From Acanthosepion lycidas (lineage: Eukaryota > Mollusca > Cephalopoda > Sepiida > Sepiidae), in NCBI GenBank assembly GCA_963932145.1, contig OZ010595.1, forward strand, positions 81,214,752-81,278,751: a stretch of DNA of 64,000 nucleotides, in the 5' to 3' direction. Both the position numbers and the translations under genes were made by a program. Under the pieces are notes generated by a model. That model ran no database searches, was not told where the DNA came from, and saw only the letters and a list, made by a program, of their open reading frames with translations. This document shows positions 48,565 through 59,389 of this stretch, piece after piece. Every line of letters starts with the position of its first letter. Within the stretch, counting starts at the first letter, position 1.

Positions 48565-48660
48565 CCATATCCGAAACAAGAAACAACGTATGAACCTCTA
48601 CTCCTGTTAAACAAACATGGAAGGATTAGCAAAGCATTTATTATAGGTCTATGAAATTTC
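48565..48660 (+). repeat. Dispersed repeat family E, copy 6 (fragment)
   Basis: TGAACCTCTACTCCTGTT, then AAACATGGAAGGATTAG and GCATTTATTATAGGTCTATG, correspond to 32935-33005 of copy 3, with clear divergence. Confidence 0.5.
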
Positions 48661-49091
48661 CAGGTATTAATTATGGCTTAATTTCTGCGATGAATTAATG
48701 TCAACAATCTCAAAGATCAGACTGCGAGCAATAGTGGGTTAATGACAATTGCAGTAAATTACATTTCATCGTGAGCTACCTTTCACGGGTAAAGTAAATA
48801 CTCGATACCTGGAAGAGGACTGTTTCCTAGCACGCTATCTCAAGCAATAATTAAACGACAGCTGGTGTGGGCAGACAAATAATGATCATAATTTATTACC
48901 CAAGGGAACGTCGCGAAGATATTAGCAAATTGGAAAAGCAAGGATGAATGAAATTAAATCCAAATGATCGGACGTTACTAAAAATGAAGTTTTTTTTCGA
49001 GACGAACAAAACATAAAAAGAAGCTATTTTTATTCATCGATATGATAAATGTATTTTGCGTCTGACTTTCTTCGAGAAAACATTTATCATC

Positions 49092-49093
<2 letters not shown>
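48661..49093. other. No feature recognised
   Basis: Ordinary AT-rich sequence; no terminal repeats, frames or RNA-like boxes seen. Confidence 0.45.

Positions 49094-49145
<52 letters not shown>
49094..49145. repeat. (AT)n microsatellite
   Basis: Uninterrupted AT dinucleotides, about 50 bp. Confidence 0.97.
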
Positions 49146-49147
<2 letters not shown>

Positions 49148-49476
49148 TGTGTCTATCCAGCTCTTATCTCAAATGGCAAATTAAAAGAGACTGTTTGACC
49201 AACACAAGGAGTGTTAAAAGATTCATGTTAAAAAGATAAAAAAATAAAAAAAAACAAATGAAAACTACAGACAAAAGTTCATTTTCTCCATCAAGACATT
49301 CATTTCTGTAATTTAGTGCTAGCAGCAAGCAGAAATATTTCTTCTCCCGATGATAGCCATTTTGGTCGAAACTAGTCGAGGAATCTAAATGGAATAATAA
49401 TAAAAAAAACGAAAGAATATTAATCTACAACCCAGTGTGTCTGAAGATTTTAATTTTTTAATTTTTTTTTATTGTT

Positions 49477-49480
<4 letters not shown>

Positions 49481-49516
<36 letters not shown>
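49481..49516. repeat. (AT)n microsatellite
   Basis: Uninterrupted AT dinucleotides, about 36 bp, after a T-rich stretch. Confidence 0.97.
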
Positions 49517-49518
<2 letters not shown>

Positions 49519-49807
49519 ACAAGCTATAGATTTTGTCGAGATTATCATGGACAGAACTGTGATAAGCGACGCTGTTTTAAGAATAGGAAGTACAGAGAAA
49601 GCGTTCCCAAAGTATCAGAAAAAAGATGGTTGTAACATGGGAAGTAAGAAATAAAGAAATGATGAAACCGGTTATCCAAGATAACCAGTGGTAAGCGGTA
49701 ACTAAACCTATTTAACAAGGCTAAGTAAACGGATGTTGGACCAAGTGCCAGAAAGAGGTAATGTAATGTATAACTGTTCGATGTGGATAGCCCACCACGC
49801 GCGCAAA

Positions 49808-49832
49808 CACACACATACATATATTACACACA

Positions 49833-49897
<65 letters not shown>

Positions 49898-49974
49898 TAG
49901 GTTGGTGCAAAAATAATGTCATTTTCTCACATAGTAACATATCTGGGAAAACGACATTATTTTGCACCAACCTA

Positions 49975-50001
<27 letters not shown>
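49808..50001. repeat. (CA)n-(TA)n tract split by a mariner-type MITE
   Basis: CA repeats run to 49876 and TA repeats from there to 49896. MITE 3 occupies 49897-49975 and TA repeats resume to 50001. Both strands give open frames of tens of codons that are artefacts of the dinucleotide repeat. Confidence 0.95.
49897..49975. mobile_element. Mariner-type MITE 3 (79 bp)
   Basis: It begins TTAGGTTGGTGCAAAAATAA and ends CATTATTTTGCACCAACCTAA-like sequence, with a TA target on each side inside a (TA)n tract. The centre (CACATAGTAACATATCTGGG) differs from MITEs 1 and 2, so it is a separate subfamily or an internally changed copy. Confidence 0.93.
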
Positions 50002-50005
<4 letters not shown>

Positions 50006-50573
50006 TTTATTTAACAGAAAAAATTATAACATAAATATGTTATAAAATCACTACAAAAATACCCATTTATTTCTAGTTTATCAAGTGATGATGATGAATG
50101 TAAAATAAATGGTTTTAAAAGTCTCAAATTAATTAACAATCCTTCGCAAGGGGAAAACGTTGTTACAAACACTAGATTGACCAATCAAAATACAAGTATA
50201 GGAAAATTCAAAAAGCTTGACAACGAAGCCATGTTATAATAGCCCTTCAGATGTTTAAAATATGGGTAATATTAAAAAAGAATTTATTCTAACCAATAAT
50301 TACTAAATTATATGATTAAATTTAATATTAAAATTAAAAACTGCTTATTTCAAAATCAAAATTTAAGCGCTATTAAGGTTACAACTATAAAATTACTGAG
50401 GCGAAAGAAGAAATATATATGTTATTCAATTTATTTCTTCATTGAAGTTACTTTAGCTAATTTTATATCCGGTCCTTTGACAATATGTATACATGTTAAT
50501 CCCAAGTGTGTGAATGGGGTCCTAAACTCACGCGTAAAACAAACACAATAAGATTATAATATATAAGCACCCA

Positions 50574-50574
<1 letters not shown>
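50002..50574. other. No feature recognised
   Basis: Very AT-rich sequence between microsatellites, with a 79-codon frame of low-complexity composition that I do not take as a gene. Confidence 0.45.
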
Positions 50575-50651
<77 letters not shown>

Positions 50652-50789
50652 AAAAGTGACGAGAGAGAGGACATATCCACGGTCCTTTATGAAAAAAAAA
50701 GTGGGGCGGGAGGAAAATTGAAGCCAACACACACGTACATACATACACAATTAAAAGTGAATGCATATATATATATATATATATATATA
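50575..50789. repeat. Two (AT)n microsatellites (50575-50647 and 50765-50789)
   Basis: A 72-bp and a 25-bp run of AT, separated by 117 bp containing a GTGGGGCGGGAGG patch and ACACACGTACATACATACAC. Confidence 0.95.
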
Positions 50790-50976
50790 AAGTTGTCATG
50801 TTGAATTGATAATGTTAATTATATTTTATGAATATGTCTTGAAGATGGTTTATTAGACCGAAACGTCCGACGTTGACATATTAACATTAAAACAGCATAA
50901 TTGCATGTAAAGATTTTTGTTTGTTTTTTCCGTATATTTTTCTTCATACTGTCGGATCTATATCCATATATTTGAT

Positions 50977-50980
<4 letters not shown>

Positions 50981-51064
<84 letters not shown>
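50981..51064. repeat. (TA)n microsatellite, 84 bp
   Basis: Uninterrupted TA dinucleotides. Confidence 0.97.
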
Positions 51065-51066
<2 letters not shown>

Positions 51067-51777
51067 GCTTGTAACATCAAAATTGTCCACATCGTGTAAC
51101 AGCCTTATAACCCTCTTGACATCAATTGTCGTATGAATCACTGAAAAACCCTATGAGTTATTCGGCTAGAAAGAGAGCAGTTGAAAAGTTTATTGTGTCA
51201 AAGCCACTATGTCTTCCCAACTGAGCAATGGTGAGAGAATAAAAAGATCATTCAAGCCTTCAGTATCGGTACCAAAATTCACATTCTGGCTCCCCTCTTC
51301 AAAGTCCATTCACGAACAATCAAGAGAACGTTGAATTAGTTTAAAAATGAAGAAACAAAAATGAGGAAAAGTGGATGAGGAACTCACAACAGGAAGAGTG
51401 ATCATCATTTCAACTTAGAGCTAAAGAGATCAATTAGAAAAAGATCCTTGGTTAATCCAAAATGGCGCGAGAAACGAGTTTCAACTATGAGAGAGTAAAA
51501 TGCAATAAAAAAAAAGACTTACAAATGAAATTGTACGTGAAACATGTGAGGCAACTTTGTACTACAGAACAGAAAACTAGAGGTTAGAGAGGGCGAATTA
51601 CTCGCCTCGGGTTTTTTTTTTTTCTTTGGGCTTTGGACCTGTATGCTGTATGATTTTTTTTTGACAGATGTTCATGTTCATAGCTCTTTCTTTTTTTAAA
51701 ACCTTTTTTTCTTCGAGATTGATTTGACCATTAGCAAATCATGTAACCGAACATTTTCCGAGACGAGTGTAGTTACC

Positions 51778-51778
<1 letters not shown>
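51065..51778. other. No feature recognised
   Basis: Moderately AT-rich sequence, purine-rich at 51330-51600, with several A and T runs. No repeat family of this window was recognised. Confidence 0.45.
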
Positions 51779-51868
<90 letters not shown>

Positions 51869-51897
51869 TTGTGCGTGTGTGTGTGTGTGTGTGTGTG
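51779..51897. repeat. (AT)n(GT)n compound microsatellite
   Basis: AT dinucleotides to 51852, then GT dinucleotides with two interruptions to 51897. Confidence 0.97.
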
Positions 51898-52084
51898 GTG
51901 AGATAGAGAAAATAATAATATGATTTAGAAAAGCACCTAATGTTTTTATATTTTTTATATATTACAGAGTATTAATTATTTAAATATGAAACTTGTTTTA
52001 ATTTCATTAAAAATCGTTTTATTTGAAGTGGTTTCGCTTTTAGGTCTACAAAAGATTTTTATTTTTAAATTTTTGGAAAAAGGG

Positions 52085-53225
52085 CGGTTTATTTGTTATA
52101 TTTAAAGCTGGTTATTTGTTTGTTTTTGATGACTGTGTATATGTAACAGGTAGAAATTTGTAATCCTTATTGGTTATTTTATATGGTGACGTTTAATATT
52201 TAATATGCTGGGTGAGAGGGTAGTTTAATTTAATAATTATAGTGGGTCTATATGATATGATGTGAACATAATGTCGCAAGGGATTGGATCAATGATAATA
52301 TAATTAGCTAATAGTTATTGTACATTGGTAGAAAAGATTAGTAACAGTGGTGGGAGAATGATAAAACCATGAATGTAGTTATCGTGGTGGTAGCTTGAAC
52401 TAAAATGTGGTTGTTGGTTTTTTATTTTATTTTGTTATATGTATTAATTTATTTTGGTATAAATCCTGATAATAGGTATTCTGTGTGAAATTATGGTAGT
52501 TGAAGATTGCTATAATTTTTAATTTTTAATTTACAAAAATATTATTGTTATTATATTAAAGCTGGTTATTTCCTTGTTTTTTATGACTGTGTATATGTGG
52601 CTGGTAGAAATTTCAGTTTGTAATCCTTATTGTTTTTTTTTATGGTTGTATTAAATATGCTGGGAGAGGGGGTAGTTTACGTTAATAATTATTGTAGGAT
52701 TATATGGTAATGATAGATATGGTGTGATAGTAATATGTAACGGGGTTGGTGGCAATGATAATATAAGTGATTAATATTTATTGTAAATTGTTAGTAGTGA
52801 TTAGTAATGTTGGTGGGAGAAAAATAAAAACCTATAAATGTAATTATTGTGGGGCTAGCTTGAACTAAAGAGTGGTTGTTGGTGTTTTATTTTATTTTAT
52901 ATTCTATATTTATTTGTTTATTTTTATTTATTATGAACCCTGGTAATGGGTGTTTATTCTCATGGTTATATATGGAAATTACATCTGATCTTATTGTTTT
53001 AAGGTGTTAAATATGCTGGGGGAGTAATATTATACGTTAATGATTGTAGTTGATTTATATGTTAATAGTAGGTGTGATGTGTAAGTGATGGTGCTGGGTG
53101 TTGGTGGTAATGGTAATATTATTAGTTAATAGTTATTGTAAAGTGGTAAAAGTGATTACTAATGGTGGTGCAATGATAATAATGATAGATGCAATTATTT
53201 TGATGGTATCTTGAAATTAATTTGT
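52085..53225 (+). repeat. Long-period (about 453 bp) G/T-rich tandem repeat, about 2.6 copies
   Basis: AAAGCTGGTTATTT at 52104 and 52558, ATATGCTGGG at 52203, 52655 and 53011, and AGTGGTTGTTGGTGTTTTAT-like blocks near 52407 and 52871 define units of about 452-454 bp. The last unit has lost about 100 bp. Shared blocks include GACTGTGTATATGT, GTAGAAATTT, GTAATCCTTATTG and GTGGTGGTAGCTTGAA. The plus strand is markedly rich in G and T and poor in C throughout. No reading frame is shared. Confidence 0.85.
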
Positions 53226-53306
53226 AATCAATCTCATGTCAAGCCATTGAGTAGTTCTCTCTATGTAGTCAGCACTACATTTGTATTTGTAAACAATACA
53301 TTTAAT

Positions 53307-53310
<4 letters not shown>

Positions 53311-53360
<50 letters not shown>

Positions 53361-53610
53361 TTGTTTGTGTGTATATGTGTGTATGTGTGTGTGTTTGTAT
53401 GTGTGTATTTGTGAGTGTATGTTTGTGTGTGTGTTTGTGTGTGTGTTTGTGTCTGTGTGTTTGTGTGTGTTTGTGTGTGTATGTTTGTTTGTGTGTTTAT
53501 GTGTGTGCATGTGTGTGTATGTGTGTATGTGTCTGTGCGTGTGTATGTTTGTGTGTGTGTGTGTGGGTTTGTGCGTGTGTATTTGTGTGTGTGTGCGTGC
53601 GCGCGCGTGT
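53311..53610. repeat. (AT)n followed by a 270-bp imperfect (GT)n tract
   Basis: AT dinucleotides at 53311-53344, then GT repeats broken by TTT, ATG and CTG interruptions, ending GTGCGTGCGCGCGCGTGT. Five overlapping open frames on both strands are repeat artefacts (strings of Cys-Val or Thr-His). Confidence 0.95.
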
Positions 53611-54111
53611 AATCCATATCTCTAATTCTCAAAATGTATGTGTGTATGTTTCTGTGTGTGATCGGTTGTTGTTTATGCCTTTCCACCGATTTCGATGTTT
53701 TTTTTTTTTGTTTTTTTTTGATAGATAATTCTTCATTGCTGGATTTGAGCCCAGATTGTTAGCGAAAAGGGTTCTCCACTATTTCCGGTCCATTGTAACT
53801 CTCAACAACGTTTTACTATTTACTATCTGTTCTTAGATATATATCTTTCATAAAACCTTTAATAAAAATAAATAGTTCAAATTATTACAGTAATATTATT
53901 TATTATTATATAGCTCCCTTTTCAGGGCCACTCCCATTCAAATTGTTACCCCCCGCCATTTGGGGATGTGCCTCAGTTGCACCCTATTAATGTTACTATT
54001 ATCGATTTTCGGGTGGACCGAATTTAAAATTAAACTGCTCCAAATGAACGGCAAAAATTCCCAGTAATGAAGGACTGGGTTTTCTGCTCGTCGAATTTGA
54101 AGTGATACAGA

Positions 54112-54115
<4 letters not shown>
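53611..54115. other. No feature recognised
   Basis: Contains a poly-T stretch (about 53698-53720) and GCTCCCTTTTCAGGGCCACT near 53915. No second copy of these in the window. Confidence 0.4.

Positions 54116-54186
<71 letters not shown>
54116..54186. repeat. (TA)n microsatellite, about 70 bp
   Basis: Uninterrupted TA dinucleotides. Confidence 0.97.
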
Positions 54187-54190
<4 letters not shown>

Positions 54191-54719
54191 TTCTGCCGGA
54201 GAACGCATATTTTGTATGGAATTTTTCAGACATTCAGGCCGGTAAATGTTATTAATACTGTTTATTATAAACAGAGCATTTACATATTTGTGTCTATATA
54301 AATAACGTATAACAATGAAATATATATATTATTATTCTATAAGGGCAGTACTTATTGGAAAGTGCTCAATATCAGTGATAGAGCTAAATATATATCTGCG
54401 TGTGTGTGTGCATATATATAAATATATGTATAATATTTACTTCAGATTGAAAAACTGAAAGACGAATTCGGTTTGGGTCAGTTACAATCACTTATTGGTA
54501 AATGTATAAATCCGTGTCTTCTTTTTCCTCAGATATGGGTTAAATATTAGGAATTGTAACTTAAAAATATGTTTTTGACTGATTTTTTTTGTTATTCACA
54601 ATGCATAGCCAATTCAGAATTCTCTAGCAATAGAGCAGTTTTCGTACAATTCAAAATATTTTCGGCTTTAAAGAACCCGCACATTTTGATGTGTCGAAAA
54701 ATCATGTCAGTCATTCAAC

Positions 54720-54775
54720 CTTTCATTTTACGTGCCATGTACCTTCAAGACGTGGCTATAATAGCTCACCCCGTT
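54720..54775 (-). mobile_element. Probable RTE LINE 3' end fragment
   Basis: ACGTGCCATGTACCTTCAAG and ACGTGGCTATAATAGCTCACC match the reverse of the RTE ORF tail and its GGCACATAAAAG-type 3' end as seen at 63590-63640 (ATGTGCCGTGTCCCTTCAGG, ACGTAGGCGGTGATAGG). An 18-20-T run follows. Confidence 0.45.
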
Positions 54776-55394
54776 ATCCTTTTTATGTTTTTTTTTTTTT
54801 TTTTTACTCTTCTTCCCAAACTCCTGAACTATTTGCAAAAGCTTATTAGTTAGGTACTCGTTTCTTTCTTTGTGACCATCTTTCTTCTGATATTTTCTTT
54901 GAGCGTCTGATATTTTATAAGATTAGATTTGCTGTGACACGTATCATAAATTCGTCGTGTATTCAAGTGCTGCCATTATATTGTAGAAATTTAAATTCCC
55001 GTCAAATAAAAGTAGTTTTCATATCAAAATAACACTATTTGTTATATATATATAATTAGCATTAGTTACTATTTTTTGAATTAGTATATATACTCTGCGC
55101 TAGTACATCAGATATTTAGATAAACGCGAAATTTTAGAGCATTTCCATGCGCGCCATTTTCAATGCACACGTTTCTTAATTAACTCACTAAACAAAAAGT
55201 TATTGTCTTCAAGTTCATCATTTGTAAGCGTGAAACAAAGAACGATTTACATCGGTGCATATCTTGTGCCTTTGAGACACAATGGCAAAAATAATTTTAG
55301 GAATATCGTCTTTTTTATTTCCTTATTCATCTGTAACATGCTGGGTATAGAACATACGAGAGTAATTTAAGTATTAATGAAAGAACAAAGATCT
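54776..55394. other. No feature recognised
   Basis: AT-rich sequence with no second copy in the window and no convincing frame. Confidence 0.4.
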
Positions 55395-55850
55395 CCTAAC
55401 AAAGGTGTCTTGGGTATGGCGATAAACTACATCCGCGTCCTGGGTATGAAAATAAATTACATCCGCGTCCTGGGTAAGACGATAAACTGCATCCAACAGC
55501 AAAAGCTCTGATCAGGAGGTTTTGAGAATCGTCGGACCACCTCTTAATTGCTGGTGTTCCCAGGTCCACCCTGACCCGGGTTAGTAGTACATGTTAGGGT
55601 CCCAGCTATGGGCAAATAGTTAACCCCGACACTGAGGTAAAAAGCATTATAATTATATTTGAAGAAAAAACTATTACCAGCAATACGTTTTTGACAAATA
55701 ATATTACCAGCTATACATTTTTTAGGAAAAAAATATGAACAGAAATACATTTTTAACAAAACAAAAATATTGCCATAAAAAGAAAAAGAAGTTGTCGGCA
55801 TTATATGACCCACTGAGGGTGATATGCCGCAAAATAAAACAAGCTAAACA
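55395..55850 (+). repeat. Dispersed repeat family A, copy 4
   Basis: It starts with three tandem copies of a roughly 29-bp unit, GGGTATGGCGATAAACTAC plus CATCCGCGTCCT. Then come GCTCTGATCAGGAGGTTTTG, TGCTGGTGTTCCCAGGTCC, ACCCTGACCCG, GGGTCCCAGCTATGGGCA and ACTGAGGTAAAAAGC. A second short-repeat zone follows (ATTACCAGCAATACG, TTTTTGACAAATA) and the end is TGTCGGCATTATATGACCC and GATATGCCGCAAAATAAAAC. An 89-codon minus-strand frame inside is chance. Confidence 0.88.
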
Positions 55851-56214
55851 AACCATCCTAAGAAAAAAAGGATTAATATATTCATTAAATTTTTGAAATA
55901 AAATAGAATCAGTTTATATCGTGGATGACAGAGCGGAGACAAAGGAATATAGTAAATCGTCAACTCTTTCTTTGAGTTAACACAGTCAGGATTCTGTAGT
56001 CCTATCAGTGGGTATGTAAAAGAAAGAGGAGAAAAGGTTAAGAATTACGGAGGAAAAGGAATACCTCTTAAATAAAATCGGACAAAATATATTTTATATA
56101 AGCTGACTGTCAAAGTCCCTACTCCCAAATAGGAGAAAAGCGGGATTTGGCGGGCCTATACATTGGGTTTGTGAATCGACCAATCAGCAACTAGCGAACA
56201 AACGCGAATTCCTG
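55851..56214. other. No feature recognised
   Basis: Between family A copy 4 and block D copy 2. No terminal repeats or frames seen; purine-rich at 56010-56070. Confidence 0.4.
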
Positions 56215-57105
56215 AAAAAGAAAATGCTTTCTCAAAATATATTCAGTGATAATCTTTGCTTCATAGATTGTGGGTTTGCAGTGCTAGAATCGAAGATGTT
56301 CTCTCACACATTACACCCTCTTTATCACGCAAAAGTACTCGGGATATTTTGGGAAAAATAAAGTAATTAATATATACTATATGCATTGTGTTATTTATTA
56401 CTACAGGAAAACTTTTCCCCAGGTGAAAAGCCAACTACAAAAGAATGACCATATGTCGTGCCACAAACGTAACTTTATAGTGATTTTCTATGCGCAGCTT
56501 AGATGTGGCACAAGGCCGAAAGTAGGGGGAAACCAGTGAGAATCGAACTCAATACTCAGTCGTAATTGTTCTAGCGAGATAAAGTTGCTAACCATTACAC
56601 CGCCTCGAGGCGCCCTCAAGCGTAACTTCATATCATACCGTGAATATTCTGCACATCTTCAATTAGTATCAATTAGTAAAATATACCGAAAGTAACAAGT
56701 TATAAGAGTCCAGAAAAAAGAATGATATATTAATAATAATAAGTGAATATAATCGGTACTAAAACTTGATAAAGTAAACCTAGACATCTTGGTATATTTA
56801 CTTGATACTTTTAAAAATGTAGTGTATGCGTGTGTGTGCTATTTCAGTTACTGTGACATGGAATTTCGGAACAAGGAATGTGATACTTTGGCTTAAGATA
56901 TTTTTTTTATTAAAGGCTCGTGGCCGTTATTCGATAATTGACCTTGACTCGAGGATACAAGATTAATTATGATTTAGTTTATTTTGTTTTAATCTTAATA
57001 AAGTCGCAAAATAAATCAGCACTAGCTAAGATAATTATTTAAAAAAACAGCAAGACCATATTAAATTGTAATAGAGATATTGGTAACGTTAGATGGTTTT
57101 GAAAA
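56215..57105 (+). repeat. Duplicated block D, copy 2
   Basis: Matches 38385-39085 (see copy 1) in the same orientation, 17.8 kb away. It carries an extra SINE-like unit (56476-56631) and small indels. The match fades after TTGGTAACGTTAG (about 57080). Confidence 0.88.
56476..56631 (-). mobile_element. tRNA-derived SINE-like insertion with target duplication
   Basis: On the minus strand the head reads GAGGCGGTGTAATGGTTAGC (box-A-like), with GAGTTCGATTCTC (box B) about 50 bases later, then GGCCTTGTGCCACATCTAAG. The flanks are CGTAACTT (56468-56475) and CGTAACTT (56632-56639). The homologous site at 38649 has one CGTAAC and no insert. So this is a real insertion of about 156 bp, not a tRNA gene. 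It is a different family from the SINE at 30717. Confidence 0.85.
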
Positions 57106-57149
57106 GATTAAAGACAGATTAAATATGCTATAATGTCGATGTAATGAAA

Positions 57150-57310
57150 GTCTCTAGTATAAACATTTCATTCCATAGCCGCAGAAGCCAGGTCTAAACG
57201 AATTTGAAGTTCATCTGACAATCAGAGTAATGAGCTATAAAAAAGATATATTCGAATTCTGATGAATAAAATAGTTAGAATATTTAGACCGGAATTAGGA
57301 CAATAACAGT
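57150..57310 (+). mobile_element. RTE-clade LINE, decayed RT fingers fragment
   Basis: GCAGAAGCCAGGTCTAAACG, then TTCATCTGACAATCAGAGTA, ATGAGCTATAAAAAAG and TTCTGATGAATAAAAT, align with 44095-44195. The translated pieces match PKKPGLNEF, IRVMSYK and LMNKIVRIFRPELGQ of the RTE family, with frame changes. Confidence 0.65.
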
Positions 57311-57364
57311 GTAATTTTTTTTAGAGTTTGGGGCCAGAAATACAATATTTCTGCTCAAAATGGT

Positions 57365-57800
57365 AACAATTGTATGTCCCCAACTAAATATATATGGAAA
57401 ACAATTGTATGCCTCCAACTAAATATATATGGGAAACAATTGTATAGCTTCAACAACGTTAAAATTTATTGTCGGTCATTTTTGCTGAACATGATTTAAT
57501 CCTTGTAATGCAGTGAAAGAAAATTACATTAATGTTGTGCACTGAATGGCCATGACATTGTATGGATTGCTGCACCTAGACTGCAATAAATGCAATAGCT
57601 TTTGTATTCCAGAAAACTGAGGCCATCACCTTTCCTGTAAAGGAAACGATCTTTAATTTCTAGTGAAAAGCTGAGTAGGGCAGTTTTTATATTGAAAAGA
57701 TAATAAGGGAAAAAAGTGACAAACAATTTCATTCACTTCCTCTGTCGGGTTTTACTAATAACTATTATATTTATCCGGAGGCGATATATTTCTCTCGTTA
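57365..57800 (+). repeat. Dispersed repeat family B, copy 1
   Basis: Direct match to 61010-61450 at an offset of about 3650 bp. Shared are two or three roughly 33-bp minisatellite units (ACAATTGTATGCCTCCAACT, AAATATATATGGGAA), then TTTTGCTGAACATGATTTAA, GACATTGTATGGATTGCT, TTTCCTGTAAAGGAAACGAT and GGGTTTTACTAATAACTATT. Identity looks above 90% by eye. A 67-codon minus-strand frame is open in both copies (see rejected items). Confidence 0.9.
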
Positions 57801-58293
57801 AAGTTGTAGAAGGGTGTATATTTGCCGAACTCCTGTCAGTAAAGACGCAAAAGCGACACTCACATTGCATGCCGATATATTTAACACCTCAAGTTACATC
57901 CGGTTTTTTTCCCGTTTGATACGGAATAGTTTGACATGCCTAGATACGGACCACTTTGCCAGATCCGGCTCTTTGTAAAGATCTCTTATGCCAATAAAAG
58001 AAGGAGAAAAACCAGCAATCAGATATCGAGTCTTGTAAAGTTGGTCTCCTGTGAATTTTTTTTTGTTTTTCAAGTTGTTGTTGTTTCCTTGGCAATGTTA
58101 TTTTTCTTAACTCCTGTCTCTTTTCCTTCTCTGCTGATTTTTCCCTTGGCTGCTGGGAAAGATAGGCGATTACCCCACCCTCAATACACGCTTGCCGTAT
58201 ATTACTACATATACAAATGTTTTATAGAATAAAAACTTGATCTTGTTTGAAAGTAATTAGAATATTCCAGAACTTTAAAGTGAGAAATTCGTC

Positions 58294-58296
<3 letters not shown>
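57801..58296. other. No feature recognised
   Basis: Contains a 98-codon plus frame (57936-58232), LFVKISYANKRRRKTSNQIS followed by a hydrophobic stretch FQVVVVSLAMLFFLTPVSF. It resembles nothing I know and nothing around it supports expression. Confidence 0.35.

Positions 58297-58382
<86 letters not shown>
58297..58382. repeat. (AT)n(AG)n compound microsatellite
   Basis: AT dinucleotides to about 58347, then AG dinucleotides to 58382. A mirror arrangement, (CT)n(AT)n, is at 61604-61690. Confidence 0.97.
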
Positions 58383-58384
<2 letters not shown>

Positions 58385-58429
58385 AAGATACACAAAATAT
58401 GAAGGGAAATAAGACAATGACGCCTCTTC

Positions 58430-58989
58430 TCACTGGACTTAATCAATCCTCAGAGATAGGTGAACCTGAAATAGTCATACTACCTATTATTATTGACGGA
58501 TAGAATATTAATAACGTAGGATAAGCAAACGCCACAAGTTGAATAGCAGAAACAGAAATGAAACTACATCAACTAGAGACGATAGTAAAACGAAGTGAAA
58601 AGAATGACTAAAAATCAATTGTAAGAAGAGAGAATGTAAGAGGGAAAATTTGACACCGAAAACCGAATTTGCATAGAAAAAAGGAAAATCCCTTCCGAAA
58701 GCTAAGCAACGTATGAAGAAATGGGAAATTTATGCAATATCAATCCGCGAGCATAGCAGTGAATGCTAGAGAAGGAAGAGACTAGGCAACACCAGAATTG
58801 TGATGCTACAGAAGGATGCTAGGAATACCATAGACTCAACTTTTGAGTAACGATTAGGTTTTAACGATAATGGGTGTAAAAGAGTCGATTATATTTCAAT
58901 ACATCTGTACTTTCTAGGACTCATAATAATAATAAAAAGGTGGGCTTGGAGAACTTGATATTCACATGGCAATTTGAAGACAAAAGGTT
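58430..58989 (+). mobile_element. RTE-clade LINE, decayed palm to C-terminus
   Basis: 58485-58560 reads IIIDG, NINNV and IAETEMKLHQLETIVKRSE around a damaged YADD site. 58775-58830 reads RIVMLQKDARNT (from FYRRMLRI). 58900-58990 reads LYFLGLI, WAWRT and F(E)DKR-like remains of FLGHIMRKEGLENL..EGKR. Many stops and shifts. A SINE copy follows directly, as at 30717. Confidence 0.65.
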
Positions 58990-59335
58990 CAGACGGAAAC
59001 AGCCAGTATTTTACATAGTGATCGTTCACGTATTAATGAGTCACTGTACAGGATATGCATCGTGGTATAAAGTTATCGGTTCTTAATAGGAAATCGAAGA
59101 TCCGATTTCGAATTCTAGTCGTGTTTGTTACATACACTTACGCGCAAATAACAACCTTGAGAAAGATGTGGATCCCTCTCTTCTACCCTCAAGTATTGGT
59201 TGAATAGCAAAACAGACTGCATTCTATAAAATTGGCAGCCAGTCTGTCTCTGAAAGAAACGGCAACCTACTACGGGACAATATTCTGCATCGTCAGTCAT
59301 GTATTGAAAGATATATCATCGTCTATGGTTTAATA
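58990..59335 (+). mobile_element. tRNA-derived SINE-like unit (copy 2)
   Basis: It shares with copy 1 CAGTATTTTACAT, CATCGTGGTATAAAG (box-A region), GATTTCGAATTCTAG (box B), AACAACCTTGAGAAAG, CTCTCTTCTACCCTCAAGTA, TTGGTTGAATAGCA and CTGCATCGTCAGTCATGTAT. It lies after the RTE remnant. A 61-codon minus-strand frame in it is chance. Confidence 0.7.
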
Positions 59336-59389
59336 ACGTATGGCACTTAACTGGGGAGGGGTGTAAAAAAGCAAGCGAATTCAATAACA

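Noticed and set aside
53345-53728. Cys/Val-rich protein of up to 127 codons
   Set aside because: Translation of an imperfect (GT)n microsatellite. All five overlapping frames on both strands there are artefacts, as are the Tyr-Ile frames at the (TA)n tracts.
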